A stretch of 64,000 nucleotides of DNA from Lates calcarifer (taxonomy: Eukaryota; Chordata; Actinopteri; Centropomidae): positions 5,537,143 to 5,601,142 of the forward strand of contig NC_066844.1 of the NCBI RefSeq assembly GCF_001640805.2, read 5' to 3'. The stretch's first letter is position 1. The number at the start of each line of letters is the position of its first letter. Made by a program: the position numbers and the translations under genes. This document shows positions 1 to 12,011 of this stretch, piece after piece. Below the pieces are notes generated by a model. The model saw nothing but the letters and a program-made list of their open reading frames with translations. It had not been told where the DNA came from and searched no databases.

Positions 1-3000
1 CACAGCTTGTTATTCAAATTCACTAGAGTGAAATCAAAATGGAGTGTGTCAGAAAACACCATCATTTATTGCCGCAGCCTACCTCACTAAATCCACTTAC
101 AGAGCATGGATCATCACACACCCTCCACTATGTGATGAAGGAAGGAAAAGTGGAGGTTATATGTGAAAGTTAGATATCTATAACAAGAAATAAAATGAAA
201 AACAACGTGGCTATGCTTCCAGAATGTTATAGGCATTATAGGTAACTTGATATATTTTATCATTTTTAACATTCTGGATCACTGTGTCTTTCAGGCTGAT
301 GAAGAAATATAAGAAAGAATTAACTTCTTATATCCCTGACCTCTACCTTGAAGAAAAGACAGATTCTAATCAATCTGACCTGCATTTGGTCATTGACAAT
401 TTCACAAAATTACATCATGAAACTTTATCTTAAAAGCTCACTGAAAAGTCTGTTCTGTGCAGCTCGTTCCCATAATAAAGCTATAGCATCAGGAAGTCTC
501 TTTGGAGCCCAAAATTGGGCCAATACTTCATAGCGCTCTCTCCACGATTCACTGTCAGACTGAACTGTCAAAATGTAAGAAATTGAGTTGATTTGAACAA
601 GTGAACTCAAAATAGTCAACTCAAATTGCCTCCAAAGAGCTTTCATAATGGACAATTAGCATCGCCTGTATCTGCCTCTTCTATGAATCCTTCTTTGGCC
701 ATCTTCCCTACAGTCATGGAGCTTTAGGACTTGGCATTTGAACATGGGCCCTGGAAGACACTGGCTAATTAGTTCCTGAGGAAGAAGCAATCCATCTTCC
801 TTAGGAAGTGGTGTGTCCACTTCTGCAGCTGTGGTCAGTGCACTTTAAATTAGAATGTCTCGAGAGACAGAAGGTCAAGTGAAATAAACAATAAACTACA
901 GGGAAATAAATGTATTTTTTCTTAGGCCACATCAAAAACATATGTTTTACTAACTGTGTTGTACTGATTAAAGACAAACCAACCAACTGTGGAAGTTTCA
1001 ATATTCTAATTAAGAACAAGATGATAATATAATCATTTGTTATCGCTCTGTTTTTCCACATTTTCTCAACCTTTCCAAAAGAGCTGCTGGTCTACTGACT
1101 GAAAAAACTGAGATCAAATAAAAAAGAAACTCAACTGATCAGTAAAAGTCTCACATTCTAAGGGGGTGCTTTCTTACACTTTCAGATTTTGGATAGTCAT
1201 GTTGTGGATGTTGCACAATTGTGTGGGAAATATATGAAAGTTTACCTGAGCTTGGGTGAATGAAAATCTCCTAAACTCCTAAGATTGGAAAACAGATTTT
1301 GCAGGTATAGCGGAGCTTACCTTGCAGGTCATAATGCTTGTAAACATGGAATTTAAAAATAGAATTTTAATTCATATTATAATGGATCTAATTATGAGTT
1401 GCAAGCAGGCTTCACCATATGTGCATCATCCCTGTGTGCTGCAGTGGTGTTAATTTAAACAACACAGTGGTAGCCACTCATATATCTACATATTCATGAT
1501 GTTTGAATGTTATTTTGTATGTCATCTATTATTATTGTTATTTTAGTTTTCAATTTTTTAAAACTAGTTTAAAACAAAAGCCTGTTTGAGTATAGTAAAT
1601 CACTGATGTTTAACCTTATTTTATAGAATGTTACATTTTATACAAGATACAGCAAACAACCAAAATGAGGTGAAAACAAAAAGTTAAGATGATTGAGTTT
1701 GGAATATTAAGAGGGGTGATAAGTGTGTCCTGATCAATGTATGAGCAATTCTATCACAAGCATAATGTTCAATCAAAAAGACAGAGAGGGATAAAGAGAA
1801 TGGAAGCAAACTGTGCAGTGTGGTGATGATTGTTGTCTGTTGTGCCGTTGTTATTTTCTTGCTGTCCAGACTGTCAGAAAATATTAGTATTAAAATTCAG
1901 ATCTGAAACCTAATCCCAGTAAATATTATTGGGATTCCAAAGTGACTGACAAGTCTAATATGTCTTAATATGGTTGCATGTTAACAGTGTAATATGAGTT
2001 TCATTTATGCTTTGATCAAAATTTCATGTATTCTGCCACAGAATGAGCACAGTATACCATTTCATATGAAAATATGCTTTAGGCTTATTATGTATGGCTT
2101 AATATTAGCTCTTTTTGCCAGTGCTCCAGATCTAAAAAGACACATATTTCCAGTGTTTTGTTTGGTGCAGAGTGAAGACACATTCTCTTATCTGCTGTTT
2201 TACAATCAATAAGAAGCCAAAGGCATTCAGACTGTTAAGTCGTGTCATTCCTTCCATACATTTAGCACAATAAAATATACACTGAAAGTGAACTGTGGTC
2301 AGAAATGCCATTCCTAAATAGAGGGTAAGATGAACGGCCCCATCTACAATGAAGATCTGAGATGGAGGCAAGCAATCAAAGCTGACCAAAGGCATTACCA
2401 AATAATGAGTGAGTGGATGGGGACTCTTCCTCCATCTAGAGTTATTGGATGAGGACTGTTTGTGTGACTTCTAATCCTCAAAGTGGGAGTTTATTGAGGA
2501 GAAAATAAGTTTACTGTAGAAAAACTATAAGCGTGTGTTTCAAGCATGAACTTGAATGGCTTCTAAATGCAGAGAGGGGATGGCTGTATGCCTTATCCAA
2601 ATTGCCTTCACAACAATGCATAAAAGTCAGCTTATCCATAAAGCACATAAAGGGATGTGCCATGGTGTTTTACCTCAAACTGGGAAACACAAAATAAAGG
2701 ACTTTCTTGACATGACATTTGATTTAATTGTTTTGAAGGGAATATGCCAAATTTAAATGGCATATTTTAATATGCAGGAGCACTAATTTAAAAAGCAAAA
2801 TGGCAAAGTAAAGGACATATGCCTCAATTTTGTGTCCATAATTTACTTCTGTTGTTGAGACCAGCCAAAAGAAAGGAAGAAAAGACTGAAGCAAACAAAA
2901 CAAAACATATTCAGTGAACATACTGGAGTTTTATGAATGTAAAAAATAAGTTTGAATACTAATTTGCAAAAACAAATACATTGTAGAGGTAACACAATGT

Positions 3001-3015
3001 CACCTGGATTGTGTA
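1..3015. other. AT-rich intergenic DNA, no gene seen
   Basis: No exon-like unit is visible on either strand. Open frames are all under about 90 codons, start and stop at random, and have no recognisable domains. No clear repeat family was recognised here. It is probably intergenic DNA upstream of the gene at 14.9 kb, although a far-upstream enhancer or a non-coding exon could not be seen by eye. Confidence 0.6.
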
Positions 3016-3285
3016 TGCATGAGGGGCCACTGAATAGGTTGATGAGTATGAAAATGATGTGAATCATATACTGTGACATTCACACACCAGATCTTAACTG
3101 CACTGAACACCAATGGGAGATTTTGGACTGACATGTTAGCACTCATGCTCAACCACCTTTTTGAAGAACAGTGTTCATCCCTCCAGTAGAGTTAAGAGAC
3201 TTGGAGAATCAACGCTAAGGAGCACTGAAGCTGTTCTGGAAAGTCATGGTGGCCTGAAATCTTACTGAGACACTTTAGGTTGTTT
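3016..3285 (+). pseudogene. Tc1-like DNA transposon relic, transposase C-terminal end
   Basis: The + strand at 3081-3128 reads HTPDLNCTEHQWEILD, followed at once by a stop codon at 3129. This matches the C-terminal DDE motif region of Tc1/mariner transposases (family pattern LNPIE..W), which carries the third catalytic acidic residue; here that Glu is at 3105-3107, and the Pro-Ile before it has changed to Cys-Thr. The nucleotide sequence on both sides, from about 3016 to about 3285, also resembles a dispersed fish Tc1-like element that I know. The reading frame is broken by stops at about 3058 and 3129, and the N-terminal DNA-binding part and the first two catalytic Asp residues are absent. 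It is a dead 5'-truncated copy. No terminal inverted repeat was found at its ends. Confidence 0.75.
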
Positions 3286-3341
3286 TTTTTCTATATGTAT
3301 GCATGTATGTGTGAGACAGGGAGAGCACCAGAGAGAGACAC

Positions 3342-3345
<4 letters not shown>

Positions 3346-3378
<33 letters not shown>
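3346..3378. repeat. (GA)n microsatellite
   Basis: An uninterrupted AG/GA dinucleotide run of about 33 bases, preceded by a looser purine-rich stretch from about 3318. It lies just downstream of the Tc1-like relic. Confidence 0.95.
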
Positions 3379-3381
<3 letters not shown>

Positions 3382-3675
3382 GCTTGAGAGCATAATTACA
3401 TGCTTTCAGGCATAAGCAAGCAAAGTGGTTACAGTATTGCTTTGGTGGAACTGAATTAAAAATTCTCTGTTTATCCCTCCATCAGCAACTTGACATACAA
3501 AATGATATTTCCTTTTTACGATGTGTAGTGACCCAGATGCTGTGGCAGGCTTGTTGACGGCAAAACAATTCAGATGACACTTGGAATAGAAAGCTGTCAG
3601 CCTGCGCAATATGGCCAAAATATTGTGCTACATATATTTACTTCCATCAGCAAATTAGGTTATATTTTCACTCAT
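3379..3675. other. Unassigned intergenic stretch
   Basis: Between the GA microsatellite and the next repeat fragment. A 70-codon open frame on the minus strand (3406-3618) has no recognisable domain, splice context or compositional bias and is treated as chance. Confidence 0.5.
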
Positions 3676-3775
3676 CTGTTAGCAAGATATCCCAAAAGTT
3701 AATCAGCGGATTTGGATGAGATTTGGTGGCAGATGGCCCTAGGCCCAAGGTTCAGTTGATCAGATTTTGGTGATG
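3676..3775 (+). repeat. Fragment of a dispersed teleost repeat
   Basis: The stretch containing 'ttagcaagatatcccaaaag' followed by 'gatgagatttggtggcagat' matches a repeat seen many times in teleost genomes. Its consensus reads roughly as 'leaves the ground state, gcggattttgatgaaatttggtgg' in the same order and spacing. I cannot give the family a name with confidence. The copy is partial and diverged, and no target-site duplication is visible. Confidence 0.5.
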
Positions 3776-4439
3776 TCTCGGTCTGGGATGATTGCCACAG
3801 GACAATTATCATTTATGCTGTGTTCACATGTCAGTGGGGGAGTGCTCCTACACAGAGCTGCATTTACAGTACACTATGTTCATACTCAAAGGCAAATGGA
3901 CAACAAAATCGCATTCAGAAGACAATCTTGCTTCTGCTGCTTTGATGAACAACACAACTGTCTTGGCTCAAATGTTTTAATCTTCATCAATATTTTAATT
4001 AACTGATGCTTGTCTTCTTTCTGACAGAGCATCACCAAAATGTATGTCAGAGTTGTTACAGTATGTCTCCCTGAGCAAGCGTTGATGTAAAGGCAACTTA
4101 AATCATGACACAGTTACTCGAGATAATCCACAGACCTCATTGGGAACAGTTAGAATTATTTTTCATCAAAGTATGCCTGCCAACTGTCTGTCACTGCACA
4201 GAGGGAAATATGCAACTGCTCAGTGATGACATGTGCACAGTTGTGACAAAACAGAAGTGGATTATGGAGAATTTTAAACTAATTAAGTTCAGAACTATCT
4301 GTTCACAGGTAATGTTGTTAAAGTAATTAATATTTTCAATACTATTTCATCAAAAAAAACACTGCTCTAAATATTTTTTTGTCTGGATATCATATTACAG
4401 GTTGAGCTTGTAAGTCACAACAAAGGGTTTTGGTGAAGG
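3776..4439. other. Unassigned intergenic stretch
   Basis: AT-rich, with short overlapping open frames (3767-4006 and 4105-4326 on the + strand) that lack splice sites or motifs. No repeat family was recognised. Confidence 0.5.
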
Positions 4440-4665
4440 CTGCACCCAGTCCTAGCTGACACTGGGTAAGAGGTGGGCTACACCCCGGGCAGATGGGCAC
4501 TCTATTGCAGGCCTCACATACAGAGACACTCAAATTCACACCTACCTATTTAGAGTCACCAGTTCACCTGACCTGCATATCTTTAGACTATGGGAGGAAG
4601 CTGGAGAACCCAGAGGAGACCCATGTAGGTACAGGAAGAACATGCAAACTTCTAATAGACAGTGT
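4440..4665 (+). repeat. Dispersed teleost repeat, L2/Maui-type LINE tail-like
   Basis: This segment runs in the order: a 'cacctacctatttagagtca' box, 'cacctgacctgcatatcttt', 'gactatgggaggaagctgga', then an 'agaacatgcaaacttct' box. The same order of boxes defines a very abundant fish repeat that I associate with 3' ends of L2-clade LINEs (Maui-like). The family name is from memory and less certain than its being a repeat. The copy is clearly diverged. An open frame of 94 codons overlaps it (4493-4777) and is an accident of the repeat, not a gene. Confidence 0.7.
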
Positions 4666-6265
4666 ATATGTAATACAACAAATCACAATCACAAATACAA
4701 CAAAAATATCTATAGTGCATCAGTTAAGGTGTATTCTATCCATCTTACAGCAACGATCATCATCAGTCTTTAACTGAGTGGCTACAGTATATGTAGTGTA
4801 ACCAAAAAACTGATATAGGTGGTCTTCTCCATGGAATTATATTACATGCCTATCTCCTGATGCCATTGTTCATCTATATTATACTTTTGATCGCTATATG
4901 TTTTTCTTGGCCACCTGATTGAAGTAGGTCAACTGCAGCATATCCACTTTGTAAGATTGTAGACTAGACTTTTGACATATTTACAAAAGTAGCTTTTCTG
5001 TTGGATCCACTACCAGCTCATGTTAATAGTGTTGTATGGTAGATTTATTGCCTCCATGTTGTTTGGTTTGTGAGTTTCTATCTGAGTGCTTGCTTCAGTA
5101 ATTCAGCCCTAAGAAAACCCACACCTAGTGCTACCTCATGTAAGCTACATGCTTTGCTGCCACAGGGTAGATAAATAAAGCAGATATAGCTGGAGAGCAT
5201 TCTCCAATGTTTTTACAGCAGAAAGGAATTGGACAGACTTGTGTCAAGTGTCCAAGAAATGTGGTGTCAGTGCTATGTTAGAGATCACAGGTAAAAAAAT
5301 CTTTTAACAAATGTGAAAAATCCAGGCTCCAGAATGACTACTTCAAAGAGCTTTCCAGGGCAATGTGTGAGTGTGTGAACATACAAAGGTGAGAGTTATG
5401 CTTTATTTGAAGTGTTTCTGAACAATTTGTTTAATCTTAGCCTGCCTACAAAATTCCTTGATGGCAGTACTTCTGGCAAATGTATCTCAGGGGGGCTTAC
5501 CAAACAAGCAGTTAACCTAAACATATAGTAAGCTGTGTTTTGGCCTATTCTCAAGGACAAGTGAGGAAGCTGAAGCAAAGATTAGTTTAGTCCTTGTGTG
5601 GGCCTTTATTGTGACACCATGTGCTCAGCCACCCCTTCTAGTAACTATCACAGTGGTCTAATCCACCAGTGGGGGTGAACTGTCTAATGCACACACATAT
5701 GAAGACACACTCTGGCCTAACAAAGCAATTAGATATTTACGATTTATGCAATCCTGCTCAAGAATCAATTTGCATTTACAGAACCAAAAATCAATTTGAC
5801 CATTAGCTTCAGGAAAACACTTTATCACAACAGACACTCCCCCCAGCTCCTGAAACATGTTAGAACCAGGAAGTATGAATAGACATGAGATCCTCTGTAG
5901 AAGCTTCTGCCTGAGGACCAGGAAACTGGTGAGTAACAAAGTTAATGCAACATACAAATATTTCAAGGGTGCTAGCAGTGTGTAGTGTATCATCAAACAA
6001 CAAATATTTTGCTTGTCGTGCTGGCCTGCTCTGGTTCGACTACTTCTGTACTTCTAGTGTTCTTTTACAAGCAACAACCATTTAACTAAACCTTTGTGGT
6101 AACAAGAGGTTAAAATGATCAGCTTAGTTGTACCAGTACCAAGATTGTTGGCTAATATGGGTAGATAGCATATGTTAGGAGGTGAACATAGCCAGTCTAT
6201 CTTCAATAGCCAGTTTCTGCCAATATGTTATGATAATCCATCAGTAGCATTATGATCATGGGCAT
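4666..6265. other. Unassigned intergenic stretch
   Basis: No exon structure was seen. The longest open frame, 112 codons on the minus strand (5658-5996), shows no signal peptide, repeated motif or family resemblance, and its codon pattern is not distinctive. It is treated as chance. Confidence 0.5.
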
Positions 6266-7080
6266 TTTAAAGGATAGGTTCACAATTGTCCAAGTGTCTT
6301 AAAACAATAGTCACCCATGACCTCGGGAACAGGTTTTGCTCGCTTTAATGATTCTTTAAGTTCATACAGCATGTAAAAGATCCCTTTTTCAAGTACTTGC
6401 AATGTACTGTAAGCGATGGAAGTACAAATCCACACTCCATGTTTTGTACAAAATTGCATTCCAAAGTTTCCAGTGTTAATAAGAAGCTTCACTTGTCAGA
6501 GTTAGAAAAATTAAGTGAATGTCAGCCAGTTAAAATTCCTTGTTTGTTGCTGTCCTTCCACTGCAGCTGAGCAAAGAAACACTGAAAGACAAAGAGGGAA
6601 TTCCATAATAAAAAAAACAAACTTTGGAAGACCCACTTGATTTGATTCAGTCAGACTGCAGAACTTCCATCATTCACTCTGAATTGGACATCAGTAAGTG
6701 AATGTATCATCACACACCCTTGCCAAGAATAGTAATATTAGAGTTCAGCAGCCAAAGTTGATTTTTTTCTTAAATACCACAGAATTTTAGAGTGAATTTG
6801 AGTGCCTATTTGGCTCATTTCAGTGGTGGCTGTTGCCATTTGCATTTACCAATGAGTTTTAACCAAGCTACAATAGGCTACAATCCATTACCTGTGGTTG
6901 GCCGGGCTGTGTGCTACTCAGAAAACAGTCAGCCAATCAGTAGAGAGGGTCAGAGACAGACACAAAATGCCCTATTCTTGCTACGGCTCCAGAGAGAAGC
7001 ATGAGATGGTTTTTGATACTTAAAACCGCAAATATATCTTCTTATGGATGTAAAAACTTCAAATAAAAGACTAAAACAGT
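6266..7080. repeat. Long copy of a dispersed teleost repeat
   Basis: It begins with 'ttaaaggataggttcacaat', continues with a 'cccatgacctcgggaacagg' block, the 'ttccactgcagctgagcaaa' block and, near 6900, 'ggttggccgggctgtgtgct' and 'cagccaatcagtagagaggg'. I recognise this succession as a non-coding repeat of several hundred bases found throughout teleost genomes. The class (non-autonomous DNA element or other) is not clear from the sequence. The 5' edge at about 6266 is fairly sharp; the 3' edge is approximate. Two open frames of 70 codons inside it are incidental. Confidence 0.55.
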
Positions 7081-9006
7081 GTAAAATATCTGACCTTCAA
7101 GTCAGAACTCTAAAACTAAACTACTCAACTATCTCTGGAAAGGAAAAATTACAGCAGTCTGTGCTCTAATTGCCCAGTAAGGTAGACTTTTCAATTGGCT
7201 TTCAACCTCTTTTCTCTCATATGGCATTTTCAAAGAGAGCTGTCTCACAAAGAAAGTATAACTGTTAATATACAAATTTTGTACTTTCATTGGAATGGTT
7301 TTCTACACTTATCTCTAAATGAGGATAAATAGCATTAATATCCATGCATTGTTGCTTTTTTATGGAATTCCACATTTTTTCAATTACAGGTCAACTGATA
7401 TTTAGTTTATAGCCTATACAGTGAAAGAAATGAGATACTGCTCCACAAGGTTTTGTATTTACTGTGTTTGAAAATGCGTGCAGTGAAGCTATTGTAAGTG
7501 ACCCCTCTCCCTCTAAAGTGTTTAGCCAGGTTCGTATGTGGCATTACTGTATTAATGGCCACAAGTATTCTGCAAAGCCACTACAGGGTATCACTCTTTT
7601 CGGTGAGTCATATGAGGCCAATCGCTTTAGGAAATACTTGTAGCTGACATAGATGTTTTATTTCTCCCTATCTACGTGTGCTGCAAATAAAGCGAAATTG
7701 TGCAGCTAAAGCACGTCTACAGCTGGTTCCAACCTGGTCAACCCCGCGAGCCTGGTTGTGTCCCATTTAAAGAAGTCACCCCTAATCTCTGGTGATGGTT
7801 CAGGCACACTGCAATGTGTTCCCCACTGGCAGACTTCTGTGTCGTCCCCCATGCATAATATCCATGCAATTCTGCTTCTGACAGATATGTGTTGTAATCT
7901 CTTTGAAAATGAGCATTTGCAACATGTAAGAACCTCAAAGCTGTGGGTCTGAGAAGTGTGAGGGAGAAAATGACATAGAAAACTGCAATGTAAAAAATCT
8001 GTGCCTTGAGTCTGGCCTTTTATCTGTGTTTTCATATAGAGTTTAGTATTTTCTTTGAAAGCATCTGTCGTAGTACACTAATAATGGAAACATTTTTAAC
8101 TTTAAATGATGCAGAATTTGCTCATTAACAGTGGTCATTTCACAATTTAGTTAATATTTATTTTTATATATGGATTTCACAGTACAGTAAGTCATTGTTT
8201 CAGTGTGTATCAGGACACTGAAACAGATGTGCCGTCACACCTGGAAACATGTTAAAACTGTATCAAGCTTCTGATTTTGAAGGATAGCAAATGTACTGCA
8301 GGAACTGTGAAAAAACTGTGCATACATCTGTTCCATCTGACATATTTTCAGCTGTCAGTTTGAGAGATAAAATCTCTCTTAATCTCTGTATAAGATTCAA
8401 CCTTGTGTTTAGGGGATGCAAGTGAAGGCCATACAAAGTAAGCTTAACTTCTCATTTTTAAATTTCTGACCATGTTTTTGCTTGTCTGTGAACATGCATT
8501 GAATACTTACAAGCAACAGGATCAAGTAGTGACAGTAGTATAGTTTTTGGTAATGGTTAGGAAAGTGATATAGATCATCTTTTCACCTCAGCACTTTACA
8601 GTGCTCAACCTGTCATGTTTCACTAATGGAAATGTTAAAGCTTTTTCAGATGTGATTGTCTCATTAAATATTCTGCACATAAGAGTCTAAACATGAAAGT
8701 CATTTGGATTGAGTAATGGAGATAATTAACATCTACCTGAGTAATCAAACTGGCCAAAATTACAACATGGTTAATAGCTGACAAGTTTGTATTCAGATAG
8801 AGGTTTCAGATAAGAGACAATTCCACTGCCACACATTTGGATAGTAATTCACCCCAAGTAATAGTTTGAGTAATACATAGAGACTATTTAAAAAGATCAT
8901 CTGGTGTTCATCTATAGCCACAGAGTTACTAAGGGATCCCTCCCACACTTGAAGGTTTAGACACTCTATGAGTGTTGCAAGTCTTTTACACTAGAATGAA
9001 GGTGTC
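7081..9006. other. Unassigned intergenic stretch
   Basis: No exon or repeat family was recognised. Open frames at 7706-8035 (minus, 109 codons) and the overlapping frames on both strands occupy the same 250 bases, as expected of a slightly GC-richer patch lacking stops. None shows a protein motif. Confidence 0.5.
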
Positions 9007-9120
9007 AGGGCCCTTACACACCAAGCTGACAGTCAGCCACTGGACATCATTGAGCTGTGTGTGGATGACTCACAGCTGTAGTCTTTATTGTGTGTCCAGC
9101 AACATCAGCTTTGCTTAGCC
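9007..9120 (+). repeat. Fragment of a dispersed teleost repeat
   Basis: The sequence 'gggcccttacacaccaagct' followed by 'gacagtcagccactggacat' and, near 9090, 'gtgtgtccagcaacatcagc' follows the order of a known fish repeat that describes itself by a 'cccttacacaccaagccgac' start and a later 'gtgtgtcc' box. CpG positions of that consensus appear decayed to TG/CA here, as expected of an old copy. The family name is unknown to me. Confidence 0.5.
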
Positions 9121-10904
9121 CTTATCAATGGCAAAGTCAGTTAGAGAAAGCCTGCATCCAAGACAGACATTAATTCACCTATGTTTAAATGTGAACTAAG
9201 TTTTGCATCACCCAAAATGACCAAACCAATACTATGCAATACTATTACTATTATTTACTATCCATTACCCACATGCAATGAGTAAAAAATGTCTAACACT
9301 GATCTGACAAAGCATTTCTGCACCCCTCCTGTTAACAGTCTTTGTGATCACACAATAGATTTGTATTAGCAAGAGCTTGGGCATTGAGGAGGCTCCAAAT
9401 TCACTGAAATTCACATCATAAATTGTCACCATCAGTATAGTGCATGTAAGATTCTTTGGATTCTTATAAAGCCATTCAGGATGACAGCTAATTCTGCTGG
9501 AAGATGCAGGCATTATCTCTAAAACGTCAGGAAGGCAAAGAGGTGCTTTTCCATCCTTTAATAATATCAACTCATATTAGAGATTAGAGACCCACATCAC
9601 ACAGAATAAGGAATTATTTGGAGTTGGCGTTGTGCTCATTGATGCCACAATTGATTTCTTAGTGACTAAGACAAACAAATTTGTCCTCTTAGGTGATACC
9701 ACTGCAACATGAAAACTGCAACAGACTGCAGTATCAGTCAGTGTGGACCTCATTGTCCATTCAGCCTAAGGTGGACAAGATCCCTTCTGTTTGTAATCTC
9801 ACATCCTATACAAAATGCCCAGGCTTCTCACAAGTATCCACTTGGCAGCTGTTCTTAATACTTAGAAACTAGGTAGTTTTCTTTAGCAACAGTTCCCTCG
9901 TGAATTCCCATATGATTGTACTACTGCTGTTCACAGGTGCCTTACTGAGAAACCAGCACAAAGGCCATATCACTGGTTTGTGTGCACAGTTGGCTTTAGT
10001 CAATTGATTCATGTCATCTTGGTGGATGGTTCCAGTGACAGATCCATTTAAGGCTGGTGCACTGTTCCACACTACAAGCTTAGAGCTACATATGTTGTAA
10101 ATGACACAGTATCTGTCCCTGGGGTGAAATTTTTAAGGATTTGTAGAATCAGGTTGATATTTGGTCTTTTCGTAAGCTAGCATTACTAATGCTGTTAAAC
10201 ATTTTGTTACAAAATTACTGTAACTGTGTTTTCCAGTGCATGCCTAATTTGCCATAGGCAGTGTTCCCTGAGGAGAAAATCAGAGGGAATTCCAGCCATT
10301 GCTCATCAGTTGTGTTTGCTGATATTCTGTACTCTTTCATAAGGGCTAATCATTTTTATAGTTATATGAATTATAGGAATGTAGTGTGTATATACATTTT
10401 ATTTATTTATTATAAAAAATTGGCAAAGGTTAATCTAGTTTTTTGATGGCGTATATGTCCATAAGCTGTTGTTATGGTACTCCATTGAACACAGCCAGCA
10501 CAAATGAACAGCGTGCTAGACTAGCCCGTGAATTTACCTACAGGCCTGCAAGGGAGACGTGCCAGCCATTTTAACACCACAGCAATATAATATCAAAGGA
10601 ATTCTTCTCTTACTTATACTCAGTTATTTTAATAAGTTCTACGTTAAAGTTAATATAGAAGTAATGTTTCATGTTACGTATTATATCATATTACATCAAA
10701 TAATATGTATTTTTTTTCAGAAAGAGATAGACATGGCTTCAGGTTAATGTGAGTTTGTCTATAGATTTTTGGATCACAAACTTATGGTGAACTGCAAACT
10801 TTACTGATCCATAATAACATTGATTCAGCTGTTGGGAAGGTTCAGAACTATCAATAGGTCAGCCTAGAATCCTCCTTCCCTCCTGTACAGCTCAGGTGGA
10901 TCAT
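9121..10904. other. Unassigned intergenic stretch
   Basis: AT-rich. It contains a 101-codon minus-strand open frame (9265-9570) without recognisable motifs. The part from about 10330 to 10720 is especially AT-rich. No promoter, exon or repeat could be supported. Confidence 0.5.
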
Positions 10905-11369
10905 TTACAACTCTCTGCACCAAAATGTATCACAACCGCTGTCCAAGGTGCTGATCCTGGGACTGCCAAGGATGTAGGATCTGTCTAGGGTGCTCACGAT
11001 CACTGATGCACTGACAGGATTCCCAACACTAACAATGAAGAATACAATAGTAACTAAATTTGCAAGACTTGCTATTTGAAACATTGATTTCATTTTAGAC
11101 AACCTGGCAACAAATTCTGCTGTTTTTTGTTTACTGTGCCATTTTTGCAAGCAGTGACCCGGAAGGTCTAAATAGTAAAAATCTGCACCAACAAGAAGAA
11201 CAATTTTATAAATACCCTGAAAATACACCCAATTAAAGGACCAAGGTGAAGCCTGTTCATAAGTCCAGGACAATTTTGAAAATTTGTCCTCACTTTCCTC
11301 AGTATCGAGCGGAGCAAAAAAAGGCTTTGAGCTGCAAAAAGGCATCAGGTGTTCTTTTTGAACCACCAT
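10905..11369 (-). CDS. Unidentified open frame with one hydrophobic segment
   Basis: At 154 codons this is the longest open frame in the window. The first half has several Trp, Phe and Tyr residues. At about residues 100-120 there is a clear hydrophobic stretch (ASLANLVTIVFFIVSVGNPV), preceded by a basic, lysine-rich segment, which looks like a signal-anchor or membrane segment. I recognise no family. The frame is closed by a stop a few codons before its ATG and overlaps the end of the upstream minus-strand frame 11345-11626. Possible readings are a decayed fragment of a mobile element, a processed pseudogene or chance. I prefer a decayed element on length and composition, with low confidence. 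Confidence 0.25.
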   Translation of the reverse strand: MVVQKEHLMPFCSSKPFFAPLDTEESEDKFSKLSWTYEQASPWSFNWVYFQGIYKIVLLVGADFYYLDLPGHCLQKWHSKQKTAEFVARLSKMKSMFQIASLANLVTIVFFIVSVGNPVSASVIVSTLDRSYILGSPRISTLDSGCDTFWCREL

Positions 11370-11626
11370 CCCTTCTCTAAAGGATGCTTGTTATTCTTGG
11401 GTACAAAAGGCCTGGACCAGTCTAAACCCATGAACCCTGGACAGTTTGCAGTGTTGAGGGCAGGTGAACCCAAATTCACTAGCACACTCCAAATCAATGA
11501 TGACTTCCCCATGCAGGGCATCTGGCCCAGCCTGCTATCAGTGACATCAGCTGGGTCAATTCTGCATACTACAATGTTGTTGTGCAATTGGGGGCTACTG
11601 CGATTGCTGACAGATGCTCCTTCCAA
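11345..11626 (-). CDS. Unidentified open frame, possibly retroelement or pseudogene remnant
   Basis: A 93-codon frame on the minus strand. I do not recognise it. It contains a short Trp/Pro-rich stretch near its C-terminal end (GLDWSRPFVP) and ends in a lysine-rich tail. Its 3' end overlaps by 25 bases a longer minus-strand frame (10905-11369) in a different frame, so the pair may be one older coding region broken by a frameshift. A + strand frame of 122 codons (11349-11717) covers the same bases, which weakens the case, because a patch without stops on both strands can arise by chance. No start context, splice sites or neighbours support expression. Confidence 0.2.
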   Translation of the reverse strand: MEGASVSNRSSPQLHNNIVVCRIDPADVTDSRLGQMPCMGKSSLIWSVLVNLGSPALNTANCPGFMGLDWSRPFVPKNNKHPLEKGWWFKKNT

Positions 11627-11717
11627 CAGGAGGGATCAGGTGTGGTGGAGGGAGAGAATAGAGCTGCCATACATTTTTTTTAGACTATGGCACGTAAGGC
11701 CATCCCAAACAATTTGA

Positions 11718-11978
11718 ATATCCATTTAATGCATACGTTTTCTGATCGCAAGTCTTGCCACAACTTCCTTGTGTGTAATACTGCATGATTTATAACCAGC
11801 AACAGATATTCCATCAGTCAGTTGGCATCGTCATAGCAGCATTATTTTCTGTTTCCCACTTCTCAATTAGGCGACTGCAGTAAATTGATTTTGATATGTA
11901 AAGTCACTGTAATCACTTTAATGTTAGTGCAGTGCTATGCCTTGACTGAGCAGCCAAAAATATGAATATATATATATT

Positions 11979-12011
<33 letters not shown>

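Noticed and set aside
5658..5996. 112-codon minus-strand open frame
   Set aside because: No recognisable domain, start context or splice signals, and composition like the surrounding intergenic DNA.
9265..9570. 101-codon minus-strand open frame
   Set aside because: No motif or context; length is within what chance gives in a 64-kb window.
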